A stretch of 64,000 bases of DNA from Sulfitobacter litoralis (GTDB taxonomy: Bacteria > Pseudomonadota > Alphaproteobacteria > Rhodobacterales > Rhodobacteraceae), in NCBI RefSeq assembly GCF_900103185.1, contig NZ_FNJD01000012.1:49318-113317 (forward strand), given 5' to 3'. The notes beneath the pieces were generated by a model, which ran no database searches, was not told the origin of the DNA, and saw nothing but the letters and a program-made list of their open reading frames with translations. The translations under genes were made by a program, and so were the position numbers. Every line of letters begins with the position of its first letter. The first letter of the stretch is position 1. Positions 36,939 to 46,015 of this stretch are shown here, one piece after another.

Positions 36939-36974
36939 CCGAATACATACAGTGGTTAGCCCGTTAAATGCGGG

Positions 36975-37664
36975 TCAAAGCTCAGACATGGCACCTGCGG
37001 CCAGCACAGCGCCGGTAGGTGCACCTGTAGGCGAGCCGCCGACGGGTTCATCCGAAATCGCCAGCGTGATCTGTGCCGCCTGGCTGCGTAGCTCTGACGG
37101 TACAAGAATCCGCGTCGTCTCGCTGTCAGGCAGAACGCCCAAGGAAACCGGGGCCTGATCGGGCAGGATCGCCCAAAGCTCTAGCACACGACCCTCGTTC
37201 GCGGTGCCCGCGACGCGGCGCAGCGCGATCTCGTGCTTGACGGGTTCGACCACGGCCAACACCTGCAACGGGCTGCTCTCACTGACCAGCTGCGCCGCCA
37301 GAACGGTCGGCTGACCACCAGGTTGTGTTTTGACCTCAAGCAGTTGCACCCCTAGGTAGCCTGCAAAAAGCAGCGATGCCATCGCCACACCTTGCCACAG
37401 CCACAGGCGTTGCAGGATCGTAACCCGCTGTTTCGGGAAGACCTGTGCCATCAGCTTTTTCTTGATCCGCGCAGGCGGCGCGACAGGGTCAATCCCGTCA
37501 GTCATCGCGGTCATGCGTTCCTGCCAGAACACAACGCGGTCAGCGAAATCGCGTTCGGTTCCGATGCGGCGGCGGGCAGCGATCATATCATCGTCAGAGG
37601 ACAGACCCAGCACCATTTCAGCGGCGAGCAGATCGTCATCGGGTGTTTCAGGTGTCTGGGTCAT
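36975..37664 (-). CDS. Anti-sigma factor (RskA-like)
   Basis: A 229-residue protein. The cytoplasmic N-terminal part begins TPDDDLLAAEMVLGLSSDDD, resembling the zinc-free anti-sigma domain; a membrane helix spans about residues 88-108; the rest is a periplasmic anti-sigma-K (RskA) domain ending in ITLAISDEPVGGSPTG. It should hold the ECF sigma factor inactive at the membrane. Its ATG overlaps the sigma stop by 4 nt. The stress it senses is unknown. Confidence 0.85.
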   Translation of the reverse strand: MTQTPETPDDDLLAAEMVLGLSSDDDMIAARRRIGTERDFADRVVFWQERMTAMTDGIDPVAPPARIKKKLMAQVFPKQRVTILQRLWLWQGVAMASLLFAGYLGVQLLEVKTQPGGQPTVLAAQLVSESSPLQVLAVVEPVKHEIALRRVAGTANEGRVLELWAILPDQAPVSLGVLPDSETTRILVPSELRSQAAQITLAISDEPVGGSPTGAPTGAVLAAGAMSEL

Positions 37665-38203
37665 TGGCTCATACACTCCCGCAGGGCGATTAGGCCACGG
37701 CGCAGCCATGTGCGCATCGTGTTCAGCGGGACACCAAAGCGTTCGGCCAGATCGGAATAGGTATCGCCGTCCAGATAGGCCCCGCGAATGGCGCGGCCGC
37801 GGTCTTCTTCCAGTGTATCAAGACACCCCGAAAGGCGCGACGCCTCAGAAGAGGCCACAGCATATTGTTCCGGCGTGGGTCCGGGCGACACAAGCTCAAA
37901 GCCGGGCGTGTTCACATCCTGATGGCCTTTCTTACGCGCGCGCAGCCGGTCAATCGACGTATTCCGCGCAATCGTAATCAACCACGTCATCGGGCTAAGA
38001 CCATTGGCGTTGTACTTGTCGGCATTGTTCCAGATTTTGACAAAACTGTCTTGCATGGCGTCCTCTGCTGCGGCGCGTTTGTTCAACACACGCAGACAAA
38101 CCCCGAAAAGTTTCGAGGAAACGCGATCGTACAGTTGGTCAAACGCTGCGCGATCTTTCAACGCGACACGGGCAATCAAGTTTTCGATCTCTTGTCGGTC
38201 CAT
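37661..38203 (-). CDS. ECF-type RNA polymerase sigma factor
   Basis: A 180-residue sigma-70 family regulator. Region 2 is LYDRVSSKLFGVCLRVL with the AEDAMQDSFVKIW core; region 4 is LAERFGVPLNTMRTWLRRGLIALR, a helix-turn-helix for the -35 element. The pairing with an RskA-type anti-sigma downstream places it near SigK-type ECF factors. The ATG at 38203 (MDRQEIENLIARVAL) is favoured; a GTG seven codons earlier is possible. The operon is likely autoregulated, but I could not fix a promoter. Confidence 0.88.
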   Translation of the reverse strand: MDRQEIENLIARVALKDRAAFDQLYDRVSSKLFGVCLRVLNKRAAAEDAMQDSFVKIWNNADKYNANGLSPMTWLITIARNTSIDRLRARKKGHQDVNTPGFELVSPGPTPEQYAVASSEASRLSGCLDTLEEDRGRAIRGAYLDGDTYSDLAERFGVPLNTMRTWLRRGLIALRECMSQ

Positions 38204-38487
38204 TTGCACGGGCCATCTCTCCACCAGAACGTGTTTTCAGCGTTACGCCGAAACCTACGGCACTCAGTACATTTGTCCAGCATCACCTTAACACCGGACA
38301 GTTTTGTGTACCCCAGCTTCAGCGGATTGGCCAATGCGTAATCGGTACACCGGCGCGAGGCCGCAGAAATGGGTGCCCATGTTCACAAGCTATGGACGCA
38401 GCGCAATCTTGCGCGTTTAGTCGGGCCATGGCTGGCCAGCGGCGCATCGCGCCAAGGCTGCTTGCAGGTCACGAAAGGAGCATCGCG

Positions 38488-39690
38488 ATGCCGCACCCGA
38501 CACACCACACCTACGACGTTGTCATCATTGGTGGCGCGATCTTTGGATCATCGGTCGCATGGTGGCTGACGCAGATGGCCGGTTTTGACGGTAAGGTTCT
38601 GGTGGTCGAGCGCGACCCGACCTATGAATTTGCCGCCACCAGCCACACCAACAGCTGTATCCGGCAGCAGTTCAGTTCAGCAATTAACGTGCAGGTGTCG
38701 CAGTTCGGGGCCGAGTTCATCAAGAATTTCCGCCGGTTTATGGGCGATGATCCAGAGGTGCCGCATCTGGCGTTGCAGAACTTTGGCTATCTCTACCTCG
38801 CGGACACGCCCGAGTTTGCGCAGACGCTGCAACAGAACCAGCAGATACAGGTGGCACTGGGGGCGGGCACCCAGCACATGACCGCCGCCGAGGTCGCTGC
38901 CGCCTACCCGTTCTACCAGCTTGATGACATCATCGCCGCCAACCACAACCGTGTGGACGAAGGCTATTTCGACGGCGGCACCATGTTTGACTGGTTCAAG
39001 CGCATGGCCCGCCGCAACGGGGTGGAATACCTGCACGACGAAGTGACCGCGATGACCAAAGCCCCCGATGGCAAATCCGTCACCCATGTCACGCTGAAAT
39101 CCGGCGCGACGGTGGCCTGCGGGACGGTTGTGAACGCCTCTGGTCCGCGGGCGGCCGCGACAGCGGGCATGGTCGGCATCACCCTGCCGGTCGAGCCGCG
39201 CAAACGCTACACCTTTGTGTTCGATGCCGCCAAACCGCTGGACCGCGACCTGCCGCTGACGATCGACCCCTCGGGCGTGCATTTCAGAACCGAAGGGAAA
39301 TACTATATGGCCGGTTGCCCCCCGCGCGAAGATCCTGCGGTCGCCTATGATGACTTTGCCTTTGACCACAGCCTGTGGGAGGACAAGGTTTGGCCCGCCA
39401 TCGCGACCCGCGTCCCGCAGTTCGATCAGGTCAAGGTGATCAACGAATGGGTCGGGCATTACGATTACAACACGCTGGACCAGAACGCGATTGTCGGTCC
39501 GCACAGTGTGGTCGAGAATTTCCTGTGTCTGAACGGCTTCTCGGGTCACGGGCTACAGCAGGCCCCTGCGTTGGGGCGCGGGATCGCTGAATGGATCGCC
39601 TATGGCGCATACCGCACGCTGGACCTGAATCCCTATGCCTACCGCCGGATCGAGCAAAACCAATCGCTGATCGAAAAAGCGGTGATTTGA
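38488..39690 (+). CDS. FAD-dependent oxidoreductase (DadA/sarcosine oxidase type)
   Basis: A 400-residue flavoprotein of the DAO family. The dinucleotide-binding loop VVIIGGAIFGSSVAWWL lies at residues 11-27, followed by VLVVERDP and the SHTNSCIRQQFSSAIN block. The C-terminal GFSGHGLQQAPALGRGIAEWI is the FAD end signature. Substrates of this family are secondary or D-amino acids. The ATG at 38488 has GAAAGGAG 6-8 nt upstream. It is 99 nt before a sugar-type dehydrogenase; a shared pathway is not proven. Confidence 0.85.
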   Translation: MPHPTHHTYDVVIIGGAIFGSSVAWWLTQMAGFDGKVLVVERDPTYEFAATSHTNSCIRQQFSSAINVQVSQFGAEFIKNFRRFMGDDPEVPHLALQNFGYLYLADTPEFAQTLQQNQQIQVALGAGTQHMTAAEVAAAYPFYQLDDIIAANHNRVDEGYFDGGTMFDWFKRMARRNGVEYLHDEVTAMTKAPDGKSVTHVTLKSGATVACGTVVNASGPRAAATAGMVGITLPVEPRKRYTFVFDAAKPLDRDLPLTIDPSGVHFRTEGKYYMAGCPPREDPAVAYDDFAFDHSLWEDKVWPAIATRVPQFDQVKVINEWVGHYDYNTLDQNAIVGPHSVVENFLCLNGFSGHGLQQAPALGRGIAEWIAYGAYRTLDLNPYAYRRIEQNQSLIEKAVI

Positions 39691-39792
39691 TCCGCCTGCC
39701 TCAATGACTTACCCATGCCAAGCAACACCCCTTTGCGTCGGCCCATACCATCGCACAGCCGCGCAAAATGACAGTGGAAGGAAGACAACATG

Positions 39793-40629
39793 ATGAAGAA
39801 ACTGGTTCTGACGGGGGCCGCAGGGCGGCTTGGGTCCTACCTGCGCGAACCCCTGTCCAAGATGTGCCAAGAACTGGTCAGCACCGACATCGTCGATGAC
39901 ATCGGCACGCTCTACGAAGGCGAAAGCTACGCCAAGGCTGATGTCGCCGTCTATGACCAGATCGCGCCGCTGCTGGAGGGTGCCGATATGGTTGTCCACT
40001 TCGGTGCCATCGTCGACGAGAAACCGTTCGAGGAACTGCTGGGGCCGAACTTTGTCGGGTCTTACAACGTGTGGGAAGCCGCCTATCAGCACGGGTTGCA
40101 ACGGGTCGTCTATGCCTCGTCAATCCACGCCGTTGGCATGCACAAGAAATCCGACTTCATCGGCATCGACGCGCCCCACAAACCCGATACGTTCTACGGC
40201 CTCGCCAAATGCTTTAGCGAAGACCTTGCGTCGATGTATTGGGACAAACGCGGGCTAGAGGCCGTGTGCCTGCGTATCCTCAGCTGCGCACAGGTCAACA
40301 ACACCCGCGCTTTGGGGTCTTGGCTGTCCTATGACGATCTGATCCAGCTGGTCACCCGCGCCGTTGATACGCCGTCGGTCGGCTTCAGCGTTGTCTACGG
40401 CGTGTCCAACAACGACCGCGCCCCCGTGGACAATGCCAAAGCGTCCTTCCTCGGCTACCGCCCGAAAGACAACGCGGAACAGTTCGCCGCAGAAATCCTT
40501 GCCCAAGCACCACCGGTCGATCTGAAAGACCCCGGCCAGATGCACCACGGCGGCCCCTTTGCCGCCGTTGATCTGGGCGAAAGCGGCGTGGCGTCGATGA
40601 ACATCGTCAACGACAAGAAAACCACCTGA
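39793..40629 (+). CDS. NAD-dependent epimerase/dehydratase (uronate dehydrogenase-like)
   Basis: A 278-residue extended short-chain dehydrogenase. The NAD loop is LTGAAGRLGSYLREPL at the N-terminus, and the catalytic Tyr-xxx-Lys is in FYGLAKCFSED, with the preceding serine in YASSIHAVG. The arrangement resembles uronate dehydrogenases that oxidise galacturonate or glucuronate, but specificity is uncertain. Two ATG codons are adjacent (39790, 39793); the second is used here. GGAAG lies upstream. Confidence 0.78.
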   Translation: MKKLVLTGAAGRLGSYLREPLSKMCQELVSTDIVDDIGTLYEGESYAKADVAVYDQIAPLLEGADMVVHFGAIVDEKPFEELLGPNFVGSYNVWEAAYQHGLQRVVYASSIHAVGMHKKSDFIGIDAPHKPDTFYGLAKCFSEDLASMYWDKRGLEAVCLRILSCAQVNNTRALGSWLSYDDLIQLVTRAVDTPSVGFSVVYGVSNNDRAPVDNAKASFLGYRPKDNAEQFAAEILAQAPPVDLKDPGQMHHGGPFAAVDLGESGVASMNIVNDKKTT

Positions 40630-40783
40630 GGCCTTAGAAACGGGGTGGCTGATTGCCTGCTGCCCCGTGCGCCATGCGTCCAGATGCGGTTTGATATGTA
40701 CCGCGTCGAGAAACGGATCGTGATCCGCCCACATAACGTAAGGGCAAGTGGCATACCACTTGACGGCACGCACCACCGCACCT

Positions 40784-40804
40784 ACATACCGACCGTCGGT
40801 TTGT
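40784..40804. promoter_or_regulatory. TetR-type operator upstream of the efflux regulator
   Basis: A near-perfect palindrome centred on ACCGAC-C-GTCGGT (40788-40800). The flanks extend the symmetry to 21 bp with only one mismatched pair. It ends 11 nt before the TetR gene start, so it overlaps the promoter or leader and should mediate autoregulation. Confidence 0.75.
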
Positions 40805-40814
40805 ATGATTGATC

Positions 40815-41549
40815 ATGAACACCACTGAGCAAAAGCAGGAATCCAGCGCGCCGAAGCGGCAGCGTATGGCACCGGACGAGCGTCGCGCGCATATTCTGAA
40901 CGCAGCGCAATCGCTGTTTTTCGCCCATGGTTGGGATAACGTGACCATCGCAGATGTGCTGACACAAGCGGGCATTTCCAAGGGCGGATTTTACCACCAC
41001 TTCACCGCCAAGGAAGATTTGCTTGACGGTATCGTGCAGCATTTCACCGGCGAGGCTTTGAAAACCGCGCAGGCTGTGCGGGCCGCAGCAAAAGGGGGCG
41101 CGCTGGACAGGTTCAACGCGTTTCTAGCCGAGACGAACCGCTGGAAGGTTCAACAAGGCGCGCAGCTCAAGTTCTTTATTGATATGATGCTACGCCCCGG
41201 AAACGAGATGCTGTCGCACCGGATCACCGCATCGGTCGATGCAATTGCCCTTCCCGTATTGCACGACATTATTTCCCATGGGGTCGATGAAGGTGCCTTT
41301 GACGTGCCTGACATAAACCTCGTCGCTGGCACGATCATCGCCATGTCGCACGACCGGCGCAAGGCGCTTCAAAGCGCGGTGCAGACGGCTCAGGAGGGCG
41401 ACATTGCAGAGGCCACGACCCGTCTGAATGATCGTATGACTGCCGAAGCTGCGCTTATGGATAGGATGCTCGGCCTGCCGCAGGGCAGTATCCTGCTGTC
41501 CAAACCCTCTGATTACCGGCTGATGCTGGAGGCGATCGTGCACGCATAG
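40815..41549 (+). CDS. TetR/AcrR-family transcriptional regulator
   Basis: A 244-residue repressor. The N-terminal helix-turn-helix runs through RRAHILNAAQSLFFAHGWDNVTIADVL to GISKGGFYHHFTAKEDLLDGI; the rest is the helical ligand and dimer domain. It is followed by an adaptor and an RND pump on the same strand, the standard layout for a drug-responsive efflux operon. The ATG at 40815 is used; upstream in-frame TTG is less likely. A palindromic operator lies just before it. Confidence 0.9.
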   Translation: MNTTEQKQESSAPKRQRMAPDERRAHILNAAQSLFFAHGWDNVTIADVLTQAGISKGGFYHHFTAKEDLLDGIVQHFTGEALKTAQAVRAAAKGGALDRFNAFLAETNRWKVQQGAQLKFFIDMMLRPGNEMLSHRITASVDAIALPVLHDIISHGVDEGAFDVPDINLVAGTIIAMSHDRRKALQSAVQTAQEGDIAEATTRLNDRMTAEAALMDRMLGLPQGSILLSKPSDYRLMLEAIVHA

Positions 41550-41642
41550 CACGTCCTCGCGCCCCCATCGCCGCATTACCCCATCGCCGAATGTGACACC
41601 CGCCGCGATCACATCAGTCGGCACTGCCTAGGAACGACATAG

Positions 41643-42902
41643 ATGAACGAGACACTTAAAACCGACCGCCAGACGCTTCGCTTTGAAAGCGATGCGGGCT
41701 CTAGCCGCTCCCGCTGGGTTGCAGGCGGGCTTGCGGTCGCCATCATCGGGTGGATGGGCAGCGGGTATATCCTGCCGTCCGAAAGTGCAGAGCCCGTCGC
41801 CAAGTCCGCGACACCGGTCAAGGCTGTCTCGGTTGCGGTGCGCCAGTCTCGGGCGCAGCAAATCGAACAGGTGTTCGTGGCCGAAGGTCAGGCCCTACCC
41901 GACCGCGACACCGCCATCCGCGCCGAGATTTCCGGCCAGATCAAAGAGGTGTTGGTCGCCAAAGGGGCCGATCTTGAGGCCGGCCAAGTCATCGCGCGCT
42001 TTGATACGACCACGCGCCAATCCGACCTCACCCGTGCCGAAGAAGAGCTGAACCGCGCGCAACGTGAATTCGACAATGCCCAAGCGTTGCTGAACCGTGG
42101 CGTGTCCACTGTGGATCGGGTGGCACAGGCCCAAGCCACGCTAGCCGCCGCCCAAGCAGGTGTTGCCTCTGCGCAGGACGCCATTGAAAACACCGAAATC
42201 CGCGCCCCCTTTGCCGGACGCCTAGAGGCGTTGGACATCAACGAGGGCGAGATTGTGCAAACCGCCAGTGACATTGGCCGCATCGTGGACAACACGCCGC
42301 TGTCGATCCGCATCCAGATCCCGCAACAATCGCTACAAGATATCAAGGTCGGTCAAACCGCCGAAGTGTCCTTTATCACCGGCATAACCAGCACCGGCAC
42401 CGTGTCGTTTGTCGGCACCAGTGCCAATGCCGAAACCCGCACCTTTACCGCCGATATCGACGTGCCCAACGCCGACGGCACGATCCCCGCCGGCATCAGC
42501 GCGCAGCTGCGCATTCCCACGGGCACCTTGACCGCGCATTTCGTGTCGCCTGCGATCCTGTCGCTGGATACCGACGGGACGCTTGGGATCAAGACGGTGG
42601 ACGACGCCAATAAGGTCACCTTTCACGAGGTCGCCATCGTGCGCGCACAAACCGATGGCATCTGGATTTCGGGCCTGCCGGAAGCCGCGCAGATCATCAC
42701 CATCGGTCAGGGCTTCGTGAATGACGGCGAAACCGTTGTCCCCACGATCCAGAACGACGACGCGAAAACGGACGACGCCCCCGCACAGCCGTCCGTTCAA
42801 AGCGTGTCAAAGGCTGAGGCCCCCGCCAAGGGCAACGGCCAGATCATCAGCGGTGACGCCGACACAGCGCCAGCCGGTAGCACACAGGAAGCCAAACAAT
42901 GA
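41643..42902 (+). CDS. RND efflux periplasmic adaptor (MFP)
   Basis: A 419-residue membrane fusion protein. One membrane helix lies near residues 24-42 (RWVAGGLAVAIIGWMGSGY). The lipoyl-like halves flank a coiled-coil hairpin (ADLEAGQVIARFD, then AEEELNRAQREFDNAQALLNRG), and the beta-barrel region contains EIRAPFAGRLEALDINEGE. The C-terminal tail is long, acidic and low-complexity. Its stop overlaps the pump start by 4 nt (ATGA). The outer-membrane channel is not encoded here. Confidence 0.92.
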   Translation: MNETLKTDRQTLRFESDAGSSRSRWVAGGLAVAIIGWMGSGYILPSESAEPVAKSATPVKAVSVAVRQSRAQQIEQVFVAEGQALPDRDTAIRAEISGQIKEVLVAKGADLEAGQVIARFDTTTRQSDLTRAEEELNRAQREFDNAQALLNRGVSTVDRVAQAQATLAAAQAGVASAQDAIENTEIRAPFAGRLEALDINEGEIVQTASDIGRIVDNTPLSIRIQIPQQSLQDIKVGQTAEVSFITGITSTGTVSFVGTSANAETRTFTADIDVPNADGTIPAGISAQLRIPTGTLTAHFVSPAILSLDTDGTLGIKTVDDANKVTFHEVAIVRAQTDGIWISGLPEAAQIITIGQGFVNDGETVVPTIQNDDAKTDDAPAQPSVQSVSKAEAPAKGNGQIISGDADTAPAGSTQEAKQ

Positions 42903-45900
42903 ACGCTCTGATCCAGGCGGCCTTCAGCCGCTCGCGGGTGGTGGTGATGGCCCTGCTGATGATCCTCACCGTGGGGGCCTATGCCTATATGTCGATCCCC
43001 AAGGAAAGCTCTCCGGAGATTCCGATCCCGATCTTCTATGTCTCCACCGGGCTTGATGGCATCTCTCCCCAGGATGCCGAACGGCTGCTGGTTGAACCGC
43101 TAGAAACAGAGCTCAGCGCGATCACGGGGCTCAAGCAGATGACCAGCAACGCGGGCGAAGGTTATGCCAGCGTACAGCTTGAATTCGAACCGGGCTTCGA
43201 TTCCGAAGCGGCGCTGGACAAGGTCAAGGAAGGTGTCGACCGCGCCCAACCGGACCTGCCCGAAGACGCCACCGACCCCACTGTGACCGAAATCAACACG
43301 GCGCTTTTCCCGATCCTGACGGTCCTCATGTCCGGCCCTGTGCCCGAACGCACGCTCAACACACTGTCCGAAGACCTTTCGGACCGCATCGAGGGGCTGG
43401 AAGGTGTGCTTGAAGTCGATGTTGGCGGGGCCCGCACCGAGCTGCTGGAGGTCCTGATCGACCCCACCGTGTTCGAGACCTATAACATCAGCTTCGAAGA
43501 GCTGATCGGCCAGATCAACCGCAACAACCGCCTGATTGCCGCTGGGGCCATCGAAAACGGCGCGGGCCGTATCGTGCTGAAAGTCCCGGGTCTGATCGAG
43601 GATGTCAAAGACGTTATGGCCCTGCCCGTCAAAGTGCGCGGTGATACGGTGGTGACCTTTGCCGATGTGGCCACGATCCGGCGCACCTTCGAAGACCCCA
43701 CCGGCTTTGCCCGCATTGACGGCCAACCCGCGCTGGCGCTTGAGATCAAGAAACGGTCCGGCTCCAACATCATCGAAACGGTTGCAGCCGTGCGCGCGCT
43801 GATCGAAGAGACCCGCGCCGACTGGCCCGAAAACGTGACTATCGACTATATGCAGGACGAAAGCGAGCAGGTGGAAACCATGCTCAGCGATCTGGAGGCG
43901 AATGTGATCGCCGCCGTCATCCTCGTGATGATCGTGATCGTTTGGGCGCTTGGGATACGGTCTGCGCTGCTGGTGGGTCTTGCGATCCCCGGTGCATTTC
44001 TCGCGGGTGTGACCGCGCTGCTGGTCATGGGCTATACAATGAACCTTGTGGTGCTGTTCTCGCTGATCCTCGTGGTGGGGATGCTGGTGGATGGTGCCAT
44101 CGTGATAACCGAGCTGGCCGACCGGCGGCTGCAAGAAGGTGATACACCCAAGGCCGCCTACCGCTTTGCCGCTGAACGCATGGCATGGCCGATCATCGCG
44201 TCCACCGCGACCACGCTATCGGTGTTCTTCCCGCTGCTGTTCTGGACCGGTACCGTTGGCGAATTCATGAAGTTCCTGCCGATCACCGTGATCCTGACCC
44301 TAGCCGCGTCGCTGTTCATGGCGCTGATCTTTATCCCCGTTGTTGGCGGATTGATCGGCAAAAAGCCTCCGCAATCGGCGGCGGCGAAACAGGCGCTCCA
44401 TGCGGCTGAAAACGGGGACCCCCGTACGCTCAAAGGCTTCACTGGCGGCTACGTCCGTGTGCTGCAATTCGCGATCCTGCGTCCTTGGGCGACGTTGATC
44501 ATGGCGGTGACCTTTCTGCTGGCGAGTTTCGGTGCCTATGGCCAATTCGGCAACGGCATCAGCTTTTTCCCGTCGGTAGAGCCCGACTTTGCCCAAGTAC
44601 AAGTCCGGGCGCGGGATAACTTTTCGATCTTTGAAAAGGACGCGCTGGTGCGGAAGGTCGAGGAACGGCTGTTCGACTATGATGAAATCGCATCGGTCTA
44701 CGCGCGGTCGGGCGGGGGCAATCAGGATGCGGCTGACCTCATCGGCACCATCCAGATCGAGTTTACCGAATGGGACACCCGACGCACTGCCGCCGAGATT
44801 GGCGAGGATATCCGCACCGATATGGCAAGCATCCCGGGGATCAATGTGCAGGTTCAAACGGCCTCTAGCGGGCCGTCGGCGGGCAAGCCGATCAATCTGC
44901 GCGTCCGGTCAAGCGACCCGGACGCGCAGGCCGCAGCGGTCGAGAATATTCGTGTAGCGATGGACAGGATTGGCGGGTTCACCGATGTCACCGACACACG
45001 CCCCCTGCCCGGCGTCGAATGGCGGCTGGCCGTCAACCGCTCAGAAGCTGCGCGTTTCGGGGCCGATATCTCTACCTTGGGGCAAGCGGTGCAACTGCTG
45101 ACCCGCGGCATTACCGTGGCGGATTACCGCCCCGATGATGCTGACGGATCGGTCGATATCAACGTGCGTTTCCCGTCACAGGAACGCACCCTCGAAGAGC
45201 TTCAATCCCTGCGCGTGCCCACCTCTGCGGGACTGGTCCCGATCTCGAACTTCGTGACCTTCGAACCAGCCCCGCGCAGTGGCACCATCACCCGCGTGGA
45301 CCAGCGCCGCGTCATCACGATCGAAGCGAATGTGGCACCGAATGTGTTGGTTAACGATCAGGTGGTCGCACTTCAGGCCGTGATTGACGGAATGGACCTG
45401 CCTTCGGGCGTCGAAGCGTCTTTTGCTGGCGAAGCACAGGACCAGCAGGATTCGATGGTCTTCCTCGTCGGGGCCTTTGCGACTGCAATATTCTTGATGT
45501 TCGTCATCCTCGTGGTCCAGTTCAACAGCTTCTACCAAGCCTTCGTGGTGATGAGCGCGATCGTCTTTTCGGTAACCGGTGTGCTGTTCGGACTGATCGT
45601 CACAGGCCGCCCGTTTGGCGTCGTGATGGGCGGTATCGGGGTGATTGCGCTGGCCGGTATCGTGGTGAACAATAACATCGTTCTGATCGACACCTATAAC
45701 GACCTCAAGAAGATGGGCCTGTCCCCGCTCGAGGCAGCGCTGCGCACAGGCGCACAGCGTTTGCGGCCTGTGGTGCTGACATCTGTGACCACCGCGCTTG
45801 GGCTGCTGCCTATGGTGATCGGCGTGAACCTGAACTTCTTCACCCGAGAGATCGTTTATGGCGCGCCCTCGACGCAGTGGTGGACCGAGCTGAGTTCGGC

Positions 45901-46015
45901 CATTGCCGGCGGGTTGGTGGTTGCAACGGTGCTGACCCTGATCGTCACCCCCGCCATGTTGATGCTGGGCGAAAAGAAAGCGCAGCGCGCCCAGCCGGCG
46001 GGCGGCGCGGCCTAA
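42899..46015 (+). CDS. RND efflux pump inner-membrane transporter (AcrB family)
   Basis: A 1038-residue transporter with 12 membrane helices and two large periplasmic loops. The start MNALIQAAFSRSRVVVMALL is followed by the first helix and YMSIPKESSPEIPIP, typical of the family. The helix-4 region GMLVDGAIVITELADRRL carries an aspartate of the proton relay, and the mirrored block GIVVNNNIVLIDTYNDL occurs in the second half. It should export hydrophobic or cationic compounds; the substrate is unknown. The stop overlaps the stop of the next gene on the other strand. Confidence 0.93.
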   Translation: MNALIQAAFSRSRVVVMALLMILTVGAYAYMSIPKESSPEIPIPIFYVSTGLDGISPQDAERLLVEPLETELSAITGLKQMTSNAGEGYASVQLEFEPGFDSEAALDKVKEGVDRAQPDLPEDATDPTVTEINTALFPILTVLMSGPVPERTLNTLSEDLSDRIEGLEGVLEVDVGGARTELLEVLIDPTVFETYNISFEELIGQINRNNRLIAAGAIENGAGRIVLKVPGLIEDVKDVMALPVKVRGDTVVTFADVATIRRTFEDPTGFARIDGQPALALEIKKRSGSNIIETVAAVRALIEETRADWPENVTIDYMQDESEQVETMLSDLEANVIAAVILVMIVIVWALGIRSALLVGLAIPGAFLAGVTALLVMGYTMNLVVLFSLILVVGMLVDGAIVITELADRRLQEGDTPKAAYRFAAERMAWPIIASTATTLSVFFPLLFWTGTVGEFMKFLPITVILTLAASLFMALIFIPVVGGLIGKKPPQSAAAKQALHAAENGDPRTLKGFTGGYVRVLQFAILRPWATLIMAVTFLLASFGAYGQFGNGISFFPSVEPDFAQVQVRARDNFSIFEKDALVRKVEERLFDYDEIASVYARSGGGNQDAADLIGTIQIEFTEWDTRRTAAEIGEDIRTDMASIPGINVQVQTASSGPSAGKPINLRVRSSDPDAQAAAVENIRVAMDRIGGFTDVTDTRPLPGVEWRLAVNRSEAARFGADISTLGQAVQLLTRGITVADYRPDDADGSVDINVRFPSQERTLEELQSLRVPTSAGLVPISNFVTFEPAPRSGTITRVDQRRVITIEANVAPNVLVNDQVVALQAVIDGMDLPSGVEASFAGEAQDQQDSMVFLVGAFATAIFLMFVILVVQFNSFYQAFVVMSAIVFSVTGVLFGLIVTGRPFGVVMGGIGVIALAGIVVNNNIVLIDTYNDLKKMGLSPLEAALRTGAQRLRPVVLTSVTTALGLLPMVIGVNLNFFTREIVYGAPSTQWWTELSSAIAGGLVVATVLTLIVTPAMLMLGEKKAQRAQPAGGAA

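Larger units (their letters stand above)
36572..36974. other. Structured intergenic region between anti-sigma factor and msrB
   Basis: About 400 nt without a convincing gene, but rich in inverted repeats. Stems: 36625-36662 (10-bp outer stem and a perfect 5-bp inner stem), 36708-36726 (GCGGAAC-ACAAG-GTTCCGC), 36849-36872 (plus-strand terminator-like) and 36911-36938. An 11-bp direct repeat AGAAGTTTCGC occurs at 36840-36850 and 36907-36917. The right part is AT-rich. A non-coding RNA on the plus strand is possible. Confidence 0.55.
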
